Assembly (NCBI GenBank): GCA_003952965.2
Contig: CM025853.1
Coordinates: 4,609,604-4,673,603, forward strand
DNA: 64,000 nt
Source of the DNA: Morella rubra
Lineage: Eukaryota > Streptophyta > Magnoliopsida > Fagales > Myricaceae
Direction of reading: 5' to 3'
The position numbers were made by a program, and so were the translations under genes. The notes under the pieces are model-generated. The model was given only the letters and a program-made list of their open reading frames with translations, searched no databases and was not told the DNA's origin. Shown piece after piece: positions 46,085 through 57,419 of this stretch (the stretch's first letter is position 1; each line of letters opens with the position of its first letter).

Positions 46085-47660
46085 GTCTGTGTTCCCAGTT
46101 CGAACTAGAATACTTAAGTTCGGACTAAGCTAGTAAGTTGGACGACACCATTTGGTTCCCATTCGTTCATGTTCGAACTGACCTCACCTCGTTCGCACTT
46201 ACATAATCCATGGTCCAACTTAAAAAACCCGGGAGATGATATTTGAGCGGTCATTCGAAACTCAAACAAAATTTTTTTTTTTGCCTCCACTCAGATGAAA
46301 TATATGTTCCTACTAGACATATATATGGTTGAGAGTGTATATATATTGGTCCGAACTAATCATTACGGCGCCGTTTGTAGATATCTTAGTTCGGACTTAT
46401 TCTCAACTTAGTTCGCACTGGACATTACGAAGACGTAACTTGTGTTTGGCCCAGTTGGAACGTAATATTCGCAGTTCGAATGTTAAACAGACTACAATCA
46501 TTTAAAAAACACGTACAATTTACAATTCAATCACAATTTGATTAACACTTTCTAATGATGAAAATAATGTGAACAAAACATGGTAGGTACATCAATTTGA
46601 GTTAGCACTCCTTAACACCTTGGAGTGTAACACATATTAACACACGTGCTACACTTATTACTAATGTGCCAACTCTAACATACATTTGCTTAACACGTCT
46701 TGCACATCTATACTAATGTGCTCATAATATCACGGTTATCAAACTGTATTAAACACATTCTAACAAAATGAGTTTATCACACATTAACTCACATGTGCTA
46801 CACTTATTACATAACAATGGTAGGTACATGAAATAAAGATGACATTTAACACACATTAGTGTACATGTAATAAAAATATGGTAGGTACATCGTAGTAGCA
46901 TAATGAGTTTAACACACATTACCATAATGAGTAATCCAATGTGAATATATAGTTCGAACTAACATATATTAGTTCTAACTAAAAACAAATACGTGCGGTC
47001 ACATGAAAGTCAAATGAAATACATGTTCAAACTAGAACATATAAACGTGTGAACTCAATATACATTAGTTCGGACTAGAACATATAAGTTCGAACTTGGA
47101 ATGACAGTCATGGCCAATTAAAGTGATTAGGGTGGTCCAAACTAAGGTAGCCTCAGTTCGAACTGGTTCACGCGACATCGTTTTGATGTTTTAGTTTCAA
47201 CTTAAAACGTTCATTTTAACGTGGCCGAAGGAAGCCCGCAAAATTAAAATTTGAAGTTCGAACTGGGTACAGAATTCATGTGACTTAGTTCGAACCTCAG
47301 GAAACTAGTCCAAACCAATAAAACAGAAGTTTGAACTAGTAAGTACGACATCGTTTTGATGTTTACTTCCATATAAAAACGTGAACTTTAACATGGCGGA
47401 GGAATCCCAAAAAAAAAAATTGAAAGTGCGAACTAGAGGAAAAAAGTGGAACTAGTAAAATTAGTGGTCTGAACTTTCCGTTCTGTTCAAACTAAATTAT
47501 CAACGTCTGAACTGTGCTGTAGTTTGAACTCTAACTCTGTTATTGTTCGAACTTTAGAAATGTTAGTTGGGACCTGAAAGTTTCAAATGCACACTGAGTT
47601 ATAGTAAGTGGGACTTAAATTTTTCAGTTGAAACCGAGTTCACTCTAGTTTCACTCAAAC
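46085..47660. repeat. TTCGAAC-type repeat array (right subterminal region)
   Basis: Non-coding sequence with frequent AGTTCGAACT, AGTTCGGACT, AGTTCGAATG and GTGCGAACT motifs, both orientations, separated by AT-rich spacers. The left array lies at 43120-43780 and further copies at 48810-49270. In CACTA elements such motifs are usually bound by the TNPA-type protein. TAACACACATTA-type repeats at 46600-46930 form a second local family. Confidence 0.7.
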
Positions 47661-48009
47661 TCCCACAATATTTAAGTGTTTGGAATTTTTATGTGTTCAT
47701 TGGTTAAAATTGTATGTTTTGCAAAAATTATTCTTGGCTTCTTGGGTTATATAAAGTTCCATTAATACTTTTTTACCTTGAACGCTTTCATTTGATAACG
47801 TAACTTAATTAAAAAAAAAAAAGACAAACAAAAAAAAATTAGTACAAAACCAATATAAACATAAAGATAACAATTGTCCATAAAGAAATGTCCATAAAGA
47901 AGTGTCCATCATATCCAAAATAAGTACAAAACCAACAAAATAAACATATCAAAGTGTCAAAAATAACATTATCCCAAAATAAGTACATAACCAAAAAAGA
48001 AGAAATAAA

Positions 48010-48770
48010 ATAAAAACTGGACTACTAAAGTGAATCAACTGTCCTCTGCATCGCATCGACCGAACCGCTAAGGCGCTCGACCTTGTTCCCTAACTAATCT
48101 ATCTTGTCTGCAGCGGGTCAAACCTCTGTCGAACGAGATTTTCAAGCCGACCGAAGCGTTCAAGAAGCTTGTGGCCTCGGCGGGTCGAGCTGCGTCGTCT
48201 ACCGCTCCCTTACCCCATTTGAGCTGTGATCTGCTCTTCCTCAACGTCTCTAAGTAGATCGGACATGGAGGCTTTTGTCTGTCCTCCCCAACATGTGAAG
48301 GGACCTCAATAGCATCCAAGAAGTTTGTCAAGAGGAGGCCGTAAGGAACACCACTCACCTCAAAGGAAACTGCTTCCTTCATGATATTCCGAAAGATCAG
48401 TGATGGGAGGTCCACTGGGACCCCCTCACAATGTAGACCATGAGCTTCACTCTCTTGAAGCTCGCCTCACTGGTGCGCCGGAGGGTCAATATTGTATGCG
48501 ACTATCAAGTGTAGCATTCTGAAGAAGTCCGTCATGGCACTGTGAGGGATGTTTGGCAAGTGGTCTGGGACTTCCTCCTTCCCAGTCAGCAACTTGTACA
48601 GCTCACTATTAGATAGCATCAGACGTCAGCTATCTCCTCCTGGTCGGGGTACGAAGGGCTCTCAGGTCGGGCAATACCCAAAAATTCTCTGATCTTGTCG
48701 GCCGAGAATGTAACCGACACCCCCCTCAGGGTGATGTCGTACGATGCCTGCAAACAAAGAAAGATGTTAG
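48010..48770 (-). pseudogene. Plant transposon-protein domain remnant in the CACTA element
   Basis: Minus strand, GC-richer than its surroundings: GVSVTFSADKIREFLGIARP (about 48720-48660), a damaged middle with stops, KLMVYIVRG at about 48440, then the open stretch 48415-48068 (MDLPSLIFRNIMKEAVSFEV, SGVPYGLLLTNFLDA). This resembles the putative plant transposon protein domain found in many CACTA and retrotransposon-derived ORFs. It may be a second element gene or captured sequence. Broken by stops near 48500-48640. Confidence 0.6.
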
Positions 48771-49530
48771 AAAAAAATATCCATGTGTGTATCCGCTAAC
48801 ATAGTTAGAACTTACCATTTTGTAGTTCGCACTACAATAACTTTAGTTAGCACTGTTATCCTAGTTATACAAGTTTCAACTAATATTTTTGAAGTTTGAA
48901 CAGAATTGAGCATTTAATGAAGGGTCACATCACATCGCATCGATCTGCTTTGTCTGAACCATTTGAACTAGGATATACCTAGTTCGGACAAGTTTAAATA
49001 AATCAAATTTTAGACAGGTGTCGAACAAGGGGAATTTAACAGTCAAATACCACATTAGTTCGCACCTACAAAAGTAAAGTTCGCACTAGTCTGGTTAGTG
49101 TCAACTTGATATTTTGTAGTCCCAACTTGTACATTATTGGGACGTTTGTTTCCTATCCCAAAAGTGTAGTCGGAACTTTATTATAATTAGTTCGAACTTG
49201 TTTCTTTATTGGGATGGTCTCTAACCGTCCCAAAAACATGGTTCGAACAACCATATATTAGTCCGAACCTAAAGTATTTTTGGGACGGAATGTTGCCGTC
49301 CCAAAGTTTTTCCCGCCATGTTCCTGCCAGTTTATTTGGGATGGATGCTCAGACTCCGTCCCTAAAACCCAATCTTTAGGGACGAAAATAGGTACCTATC
49401 CCTAAAGATGTTCTTTGACACCCCTTTTGGGACGACACCTTTGTTGCGTCCCAAAAGGACACCTTTATGGACAGTTTTTTGGTCGTCCCAAAAAAATGTT
49501 TCCCAAAACCCCGAAATTCTTGTAGTGCAG

Positions 49531-50346
49531 GGTTGATACATGATGTATGGCCTCATATGAAATTACTTGAGACTGATCAACTTCCATTCTTCGTCCGTCG
49601 AGATCATTAATGATGACGCAGGAGAAAAAATATTCAGCATGACCAAAGACCTTCCATTGTCAAGCTATCATATTACTTCTTCAAAACTGTCATGCGAAGT
49701 TTGCAGTAGATAGAAGATTACAAACTGGAGGTACTTTATTCCTCTAGAATTGAACATTTTATTGATCTTCTGAGACACTTATATATATATACCTTCTAAG
49801 AAACGGGATGTAGGGTGACTTGAAATAGTAACAGCATCGTCTGTGACAGAGCTACAACAGTTTGGAGTCAAGTTTAAGATCGGGTCAAACAGTAATTTAT
49901 TTGACATACAATTCAATAAAGGGATTCTCTTGATCCCAAAATTAAATGTTGGTCACCTTTCAAAACTTCAAATACAAAATATAGTCACCTTCGAGCAATG
50001 CCACTGTTCGGAGTATTACATGAATGATTATGTTGTGCTCTTGCGTCGCCTTATTAGCAATACTGGTCAAATGTGAAATTATTGAGAAGCGAAGTGACAT
50101 CAATGAAGGGGCAAATCATATTCACAACCTCGCCCAGTGGGCTTTTGCCGACCCTAATGACTTATATTTTGCTAGCCTTTGTGAAGACCTGAATGCTTAT
50201 TGCAAGGCATCCTGACATAAGTGGAAGGCAAACTTGAAACAAAATTACTTCAACATGCCATGGGCCATCATTTCTCTTGTTGCAGCTGTTGTTCTCATTT
50301 TGCTCACTCTAATACAAACAGTAAGTTCAATTATGTCCATAAGCTA
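49531..50346 (+). pseudogene. DUF247 copy 9, C-terminal half
   Basis: Continues copy 8's block after the CACTA element: GGTTGATACATGATGTATGG, a decayed LLENQLPFF segment, EHFIDLLRHLYIYIPSKK-like sequence, then VTELQQFGVKFKIGSNSNLF, ILLIPKLNVGH, FEQCHCSEYYMNDYVVLLRR. A 20-odd-base deletion removes the PKDVDLL segment near 50065. HIHNLAQWAFADPNDLYFAS and LCEDLNAYCKAS follow, then TGA at about 50213. The membrane-helix sequence (AAVVLILLTLIQTVSSIMSI) persists downstream to 50346. Multiple stops upstream; non-functional. Confidence 0.82.
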
Positions 50347-52050
50347 GGCGAAAACAACACTGAAATGTGATTGTTTTCAACACTTGATGCATGGCAGTTG
50401 TTTTTGGTATTGCTGTAGTTATTCATTTGCTTGTTCATTTATCTATTGACAGTGCAGATTTTAATTTGTCATGCTCCGCTAGCTAGTCTTATGAAGAGCC
50501 AGTTTTCTTCTGTGATGCTTTTGATTAGACAGAAGTGTCGTTGTGTTTTAATCCTATGTGATGCTTTTGATTAGACTCGAGTATTGTTGTTGCAACCACT
50601 CCAAAGAGGGTATTATAGACACATGAATTTGTTTTGATAAATTGAGCTCTCTCTGTGCCTCATTATGTTCTCTTTTTTCTCCAGTCTTAAGTTATAAAAA
50701 TATGGGGAAGCATTTCAAGATACGTTCCTATGAAACAAATGGGGCATCGACCATATTTTCATATGCAACAAATAAGTTACTTATACATAATAGATATTGT
50801 AGAATCAAATCTAAGGTGATGTCCGGCCATGTGAAAATTCAACATTTTGAGAAAATATTTTGAAAGTAAAAAATTTACTACGGAATATCAAAATTTTTTA
50901 AAAATTTACCAGCTTTATACAAACCCTATTAAAGACTCTAATTTACCTAAATATTCAAACAACTATCAAATTTTCTAGAGATTTTGAAAAAAATAATTGT
51001 AATCAAACAGACAAAGTTTCCTATATCTACACTTCGACGGATGATGGATTCAGAGTCGATATTCACATACGAAAAGCAAAAGGTCGACTAATATATTTGG
51101 CCTGTTATACACTTTGATGGCCCAATGAGAACACAAAAGTTTGGAAAAAAAAAAAAAAGAAAAAAGAATGCGGCTATCAAACAGAATTCACATACGATCC
51201 TATCAAACAAAAGGGGCATCGACCAAATTTTTACATGCAATAAATAAGTTACTTATTCGTAATAGATATTATAGAACCAATTTCAGTTTCATATATATAT
51301 ATATAAGGAATAAGGATGATGGATGATGGATCCATAGTCCATATTCACATCTCGAAAAGTACCTAAAGCCTCACTAGTATATTGGGCCCCTTGTACATTT
51401 CGATTGCCTCGCGAGAAAATAAAATGTTAGAAAAAAAAATTATTCCGCTGCCGGGATTAGAACCTGGATTGCCATTGTGCTACAGCGGATTTGTTGATTT
51501 GCTTGCTAATTAATAATCTAATTAATAGTTATCCAAGATGGAAAGAAATACATATTATCATCAATAATATCCATTATTATCCATCTCTTTACTGATATTA
51601 GTTTAGGAACCAACCTAGCTAGAGATAGTAATATATGCAGGAACTAAATAGAGATGTCTTTTTTATATTAGGAAGAAACTTCTGATATATAATTAGACTT
51701 TTATAATCTTATATTATATATAAGCGCATCTTAAACCACTGAATGTTTCAAATCATTATCAAATTTATCATTGCTCGAAAAAAAAAATTGATGTAATTTT
51801 AAATTATTACCAAATATATCGTGGCCTAAAAATAGAGAGCGACGATAGTACCATTTCATTCCAAGAAAGAAACAAAATTTAGAAAACCATATTTATGTCA
51901 TAGTATAAATAAGTTTTTAGTTCATAACTCCACTTCACTCTCTACACACATTGCACCATAAATTATTAATAAATTTATATAATATACTGCAACGTGAATT
52001 TTAACTCAGAAATCAAAGGGGAATTACGATTATACCATTCAGCCATCACA
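50347..52050. other. Spacer after the DUF247 cluster
   Basis: Begins with the DUF247 downstream segment and spacer shared with 36390-36700. Two direct copies of a segment of about 110 bp (ATACGTTCCTATGAAACAAA at about 50720; ATACGATCCTATCAAACAAA at about 51192, then GGGGCATCGACCA and AATAAGTTACTTAT in both) flank conserved tRNA-like lead-in sequence. 51490-52050 is AT-rich with no gene seen. Confidence 0.5.
51444..51489 (-). repeat. tRNA-like repeat, unit 5 (middle arm deleted)
   Basis: Minus strand TCCGCTGTAGCACAATGGCA, then directly CCAGGTTCTAATCCCGGCAG and CGGAA. Both acceptor strands, the A-box-like and B-box-like parts remain, but the anticodon-type arm is lost (46 nt in all). The flanking context is the same as units 1 and 2. 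Confidence 0.5.
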
Positions 52051-52059
52051 AGGCATCAA

Positions 52060-52629
52060 AAATTTGAATGCACTTGTGTTGCACATTGTACCTTTTCCCT
52101 TCCCACGCAATCTCTCTTTGAATATCTTTTATAAAGGATATCACCTTGGAAACCAATCAAGAAAAAGATTTTTGAAAGACTATCACAAGAGTACCGGAGC
52201 CACTGCAACTTGTTCACTGCGTGTTTGGGAAGAAAATATAATTCATCATCCTTTGACGACTCCAAGATCCTCACAACAAAACGGCATTATTGAGAGGAAA
52301 AATCGAATCATTCTTAACTTGGCTTGTAGTATGTTGAAAAGTATAAGTTTACCAAATGAACTTTTGGGCAAGCAGTTTCTTATGCCGTGTACTTAGCAAA
52401 TCAATGTCCCACAAAAAAGTGTGTAAGACAAAAACACCTAAAGAAAAAAAGAGTGGAATAAAAGTCAAGTATTTATCATTTGCCTGTTTTTTGAAGTAAT
52501 ACTTTTGCACATATTCCAGATAAAAGGAGATCCAAGTTAGATGATAAAAGCACAAAATTGTTCTTCCTAGGCTATAATTCAAGATTAAAAGGTTACAAAT
52601 TGTACAATCCAACAGCTATAAATTGTGGC
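52060..52629 (+). pseudogene. Ty1/copia integrase fragment
   Basis: Degenerate coding for the C-terminal side of a copia integrase: TPRSSQQNGIIERKNRIILN (the Glu in this block is the catalytic Glu of the DDE core), LACSMLKSISLPNELLGKQF, then after frame changes SKLDDKSTKL-like and FFLGYNSRLKGYKLYN (52530-52610). It breaks off where the LTR of the next element begins at 52630. No RT or LTRs of this copia element are in the window. Confidence 0.82.
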
Positions 52630-53160
52630 TGTGAGACCCCGACCTTATTTCTTCATTTAAAAAGAATTATGACTCCTTAAGTGTGTATTACTCTAATTAT
52701 TGAGAAAGGCATGTATGGGTAAATTAATCTAAGATTTTGTCTAGGTGGAATTTTCCCTAGCATTTTTATGCATCTTTAGCTATGATTTAAATGTTATATC
52801 GTTTGCAATTTTTAATAGTATTAAATTTGAGTATTTGGGATTAATTAAACTAATCATTTTAATTGTTGGAATATATCTCTAAGTTTGCAATATTTGGAAG
52901 AAATTGAATTAGGGACTTTGACTCTTGAAAAATGTGTGAAAGGCATGTTAGGGTTAATTTAATGAAGTGGCAGAAAAATAAAAAAAAAAAAAAATGGGGA
53001 AAAAGGGAGGGAAGTCACGTGAAGGAGGGAAAGAAAGGGGGAGGGCAGCCTTGTCTTTCCCCCCCCAAGCACTTTCACGCCTATTAACCCCCCCTTGCCG
53101 CACACTTCACATTCCCATTGCCCTAACACTCTTTTGCCCTAACTCACTCACACAACCGAA

Positions 53161-53250
53161 GAGAAGAAGAAGAAGAAGAAGAAGAAGAAGAAAGAAAAAA
53201 AAAGGAGAGGAAGAAGAAGAAGGAGAAAGAGAAGAAAGAAAGGTAAGTTC
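53161..53250 (+). repeat. GAA/AAG microsatellite in the LTR
   Basis: Runs of GAAGAAGAA interrupted by poly-A and GGAGAGG. The matching place in the 3' LTR (63960-64000) is shorter, as expected for slippage after insertion. Confidence 0.85.
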
Positions 53251-54939
53251 GGCCCTTGCTATGAAAAAAAAAAATCTCTGCTGGCCGAAATACCCACTAT
53301 CTCATTTCTTTCACATTTTTCTTGGATGATAGCTTGTTGTGTGCTAGGTTGTTTTCTCCTTATCTACATGTTGTTTGCTCTAAGAGTAGTGTAGATCTTG
53401 TAAGAAATCATGGGGAGATATGGTTAGATCTGAGAAATGTTCTAGGGCAACATTGATGCACCCTAAGTGTATGATAAAAAGCCTAAAAGAGGACTGAAAT
53501 CTGTTTGTGTATGCATGGCCGGATCTGTTGGGTTGTAGTGTTGCAAGTGTGGTTTTAATTTCTGTGTTAAGTTTAAATTTAATTGCTAAGTTGCTGGAAA
53601 ACAAAGCTGAGGTTTTAAATCTAGAATCATGGGTGAAGTTGCTGCATGAAGAAGGTTATGATAAAAAGGGAGGAAACTTGCAGGAAAAGGAAAACTTCCT
53701 TGTTGCTGATTTGCATCTATAGAGGATAGACCCATTCTATTATGACCTATTATGGTTGATTGGAAAACCCATAGCATTCATAAGCATGGCCTGTTATGTT
53801 GAAGATCATTGAGAATTATAGAGAATGCTTGTTAGACTAGTTGCTGAAAACAAGTTGCTGAAATGTACTTCTGCAGATTTCAAGGCTCGAACTAGGAGTG
53901 TATTCTGATGCAATTGTGCTTATCCTTTGATCTTAAGAGGATCCTAGATTGTAGGCCTAGGAAATAGGAAGATTTTAAGCCATACCTTGGGTGATTCCGA
54001 TAAGTATTGGGTGAGATATGCGTTGTTCAAGGCCCGGACGTCAAGCTGCCAGCAGCCTTGTACGTCCGGAATGTTAGCTCATTTCGAATACCTTTTGAGT
54101 GATCAGTTTAAGTCCAAATTTTACGAGTTTGGTCTTGAATTTTAAGTTTATGAAAGAAGAACATTTTAAGGTAAATTTCGTGTGAATTAGAGGTGTAATG
54201 AATGAGTTGTGGTATTTTGAAAATGGAAGGCCGAGCTGGAAACAGCAACAGTGTTGTTGTAGGATTTTCGCCTAATATGAAGTGTTTGTAAAAATGTTCT
54301 GCTGTTGTGAATTTTACCTCCAATCTTGACCTATGAAAGCTGAATAGTTCAAAATAAATTTCATGTTATTTGGAGCCATGTCTATGAAGTTATGAATTTT
54401 TAAGTTGGAGACGTCGGGGCTGCCCGCTTGGACGTCCTCCGCAGCTTGTATTTTCGGGTAAATGTTTTGAATGGCAAATGAGCTCCAAATTACTTAGAAC
54501 TTTCATATGTTATAAAAATTAGTGTAAGGATCAGTTTAGAACCCAATTCTTATGGCTTCGGCATTCTTAAGAGAATACTTTGCATTGTAAGATCACCATT
54601 GGGAAATCAAGAAATATGGGCGATTTTGTATGATGTGCTGAATTTAATTGAATGACTATTCTCTACATCTAGTAAACCTATAAATGACATTAGTATGAAT
54701 CAATTGTAGGCAAGGTGCTGCCATTCGCTCAAGTGGACGAAGGTAAGTGGAAAATTATGTTTTTCCAAAAACTGGAATGATACACATCATGGATATTTAT
54801 CATCAAGCATTGAGCACGTCATGAGCATTTGCATTTATTTCTCATAAGGATGAAGAGAAATTTTATGCAAATGAAAGTACAATTTTATGCTGTTATGATA
54901 TGTTATGGGGCTAAATAGGTGGTCGGTACCGTACCATTA

Positions 54940-55080
54940 AGATAGGTGCATCCACTCCGAAGGACGAATGCGAGAAGGATGGATGACTCCTAAGGGCACC
55001 CACTCCGAAGGACGAATGCGAGAAGGATGGGTAGCTCTTGAGGTATGTGCAATCACACTGAAGGATGCTTGCAAGAAGGT
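54940..55080 (+). repeat. Short tandem repeat in the 5' LTR
   Basis: Units of about 60-65 bp containing CACTCCGAAGGACGAATGCG and AGAAGGATGG, with a third degenerate unit (CACACTGAAGGATGCTTGCA). Tandem repeats of this kind are common in the LTRs of this clade. Confidence 0.65.
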
Positions 55081-55827
55081 GTGAACCTCTAAGGGTTGAG
55101 TCTAGTCATTAGGCCTGGGGCCACGTCGAGGACTAGCTCAACCAAATGACGTATTCCCAAGGGAAAAGGGAATAGTTCCGAAGGGAACGCACAACCCTGA
55201 CTTCAGGGGTAAATGGAGCGAGATAAGTTGCCCAATCAAGAAAGAATTATTTTCAAGATCAATTGCATGTTTCTTTTAAGATCAAGTACGTTGTCTCATG
55301 CATATGCAAGCATTTCATTTGACATTCATGTACATTGATATCCATGAACATGCGAGACATGCACTATTTATTGCATATGATCCCTTACTGAGTCATTCGA
55401 CTCACAGTTTTTAAATTGTATCATTCCAGACAATATTTCAGGTGAGGAAACCTAAGAAGAGGACCTTAAAACCTAGGAGAGGGGCTGACGAGGACGTCCT
55501 CTTCCCTTTTTGTTATTTCAGTAAAGGTTTAGATATAATTTTTGAAAGAGCCGACATGAGCCTCCGATGTGTGGTGGTCATGGGTTATTCGGCCCAGTAA
55601 AGTTTAGGGTTTTTAACCAATTGATATTTTGAGACTGTGTTGTAATTACTTCAAGTTATCGTTTGAGGAGCAGGTTCTAATGTTTCATTACGCGCATTAG
55701 TCGATAAAAAAAAAAAGGGGTTTTTCCGCTGCAAGAATTTAGTAAGTTCGCTTGAGTATTCCTTGTTGGGGATGCTCGCGGCTGTCACTAGCCTCTTCGA
55801 GTTAGCGTTTAGGGCGTGACGTTTAAG

Positions 55828-55836
55828 TGGTATCAG
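55828..55836 (+). promoter_or_regulatory. Primer binding site
   Basis: TGGTATCAG, complementary to the 3' end of initiator methionine tRNA, the usual primer of Tekay/Del elements. It lies 7 bases after the LTR end; the next bases (CGA instead of AGC) have diverged. Confidence 0.75.
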
Positions 55837-55841
55837 CGAAA

Positions 55842-56880
55842 GTAATGACGTTATTTTGCACTCGTCTACTAGAAACTTCTTTGCACAATTTTGAGGAATA
55901 TGGCTTATTTTGTTATTATCCAAGAAGGCAACCCAGGAATCAAGCAAGAGGTTTGAGAACCGGGGACATGAGTTCAGTGCATACAAGCTCAGTTGTTGCT
56001 GAGCAGGCAAAGCAAGAATTGCTTCAAGATGGGCAATAAGGATCCCTGAAGGTTGCACTTTGACCAGTTTAAGCCAACACCCCCTTTAATGGTAAGGAGA
56101 GGTGCCGTCTGGGCTTCTAGAGAACTACTTCTAGAGATAAGGAGTTGCTGAAGTCATGGGTGTACAGACGCCCAAAGACTGAACTTTGCCACTTTTAAGA
56201 CTACAGTGAGATGCTAAGAATGGTGGCTTCCAAGAAGCTCCTACTAAGATGCAAGCTGGGGCAACAAAGCCATACTAGAGGTCAAAGCAAGATTCTGGAT
56301 CGCTATTTTCCAAGGACAACTCGGAAGCAAAATGCGAGAGAGTTTGCCACCTTGACTCAGGGGACACCCGTTGATCAATATGGTCGATTTATGGAGTTGG
56401 TAGGTTTGCTTCGTATCTAGTGCCAGACGAGGAGAGGAAAGCTAGGAAGTTTGAGGAGGGACTCCATCCCAATCCAAGATGGCCCACAATTTGAAGACTC
56501 TGACAGGTGATAGAAGGCAGTAATTGTGGAGAAGGGGGCTGCAAAGGACAGCGGCATATTACGACCAGCAAAAGAGGAAGGCTCCTCCCAAGCAGGTCAC
56601 ATCTCAGGTGCCCTGGAAGAAGGTAAGCAGGGTCCATCCCAGGGACCGAATCGAGGGCATGGAGGGGCCCAGATTTTTAGGGGAAAATTCCCAATGTGGC
56701 AAGAAACATCTAGGGGACACAGTGTGGAAACCAGGTCACATTGCAAGAGATTGTAGGGTGACTGGTAATTCAATTCAAGCACCGCAACCTCTCAACAAAA
56801 TAGGGTAACTGGTAACTCAACCCAAGCACCTCGACCCTCCCGACAAAATAATTCAAGAAGGCCAGTTAGTCCAGTTCAAG
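55842..56880 (+). pseudogene. gag remnant
   Basis: Broken into several frames. Recognisable pieces: RRQPRNQARGLRTGD (about 55930-55975), REFATLTQGTPVDQYGRFME (about 56338-56400), ERKARKFEEGLHPNPRWPT-type sequence (56430-56490), basic linker, and a decayed zinc knuckle QCGKKHLGD then KPGHIARDC (56690-56755). Gag forms the particle and its knuckle binds RNA. Frameshifts and stops mean no complete Gag can be made. Confidence 0.78.
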
Positions 56881-56885
56881 CAAGG

Positions 56886-57416
56886 ATGTACGCTCTTACC
56901 CCGAAGGATGCGGAGAATCAAACCAGAGTGGTGGCAGGTAAGTTGCCCTTGCCTCAGGGAGAAGCCCTTGTTTTATTTGATTCAGGGGCCACGCATTCAT
57001 TCATTGCATCAGCATACCGTAAGGCAAGAGATATAAAACACGAACCGCTAGAATGTCATGTAGTAGTGTCGACACCTACTGGTGGGAGGATCAATTGTGA
57101 TCGAGTAGTGAAGAATTATCCAATAGAAGTTGAGGAGCAAGTAATGCTGGCTAATCTGATAGTAATGGAGATGGGGGGATTCGACGTTATTTTAGGCATG
57201 GATTGGTTGGCAACGCACGGTGCTAGTATAAAGTGTTATGAGAAGAAGGTCGTGTTCCAAAAGGAGGGGAGACCAGATTGTTGTTTTGTAGGTATGAGAA
57301 AGGTGGAGCGAAGACCAGCGATTATTTCGGCCATACAAGCCAAGAAATTGTTGCAAGGAGGACATGAGGGATTTTTGGTTTGGGCAATGATATACAGAGG
57401 GAGACTGCTACGGTAG
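56886..57416 (+). pseudogene. Aspartic protease region of pol
   Basis: 176-codon open stretch. ALVLFDSGATHSFI (residues about 28-41) contains the catalytic DSGA of retropepsins; GGFDVILGMDWLATHGA is the conserved C-terminal protease block of chromoviruses. The frame shifts near 57370, just before the RT region, so the protease is not joined in frame to RT. Confidence 0.88.
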
Positions 57417-57419
57417 AGC

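Larger units (their letters stand above)
42970..49527. mobile_element. Complete CACTA element (6,558 bp) with 3-bp target duplication
   Basis: The left end CACTACAAGAAATTCGGG and the reverse complement of the right end CACTACAAGAATTTCGGG pair over 27 bases with two mismatches. Flanks are CAG at 42967-42969 and 49528-49530. Removing the element gives AAACCAGGGTTGATACATG, matching the uninterrupted paralogue at 19422. The interior has dense TTCGAAC/GTTCGGAC motifs in both orientations and minus-strand coding relics (Transposase_24 at 44-45 kb, another plant transposon domain at 48 kb). No Transposase_21 was found, so it probably moved with help from an autonomous relative. Confidence 0.93.
52630..55820 (+). 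repeat. 5' LTR (about 3.2 kb)
   Basis: Starts TGTGAGACCCC; the 3' LTR start at 63385 reads TGTGAGACCCC too. The end is set at GGGCGTGAC (55812-55820), 7 bases before the PBS. Contains a GAA/AAG microsatellite (53161-53250), G- and C-homopolymer tracts, and short repeats at 54945-55080 (TCCGAAGGACGAATGCGAGA twice). ORFs inside are incidental. Differences from the 3' LTR include indels in the first 300 bp. Confidence 0.85.

Noticed and set aside
53000..53330. Arg/Lys/Glu-rich ORF at the microsatellite
   Set aside because: Product of the GAA repeat in the LTR, not conserved in the 3' LTR.
55651..56058. Minus-strand 135-codon ORF across the LTR end and PBS
   Set aside because: Antisense to the element's leader and gag start; no recognisable motifs.
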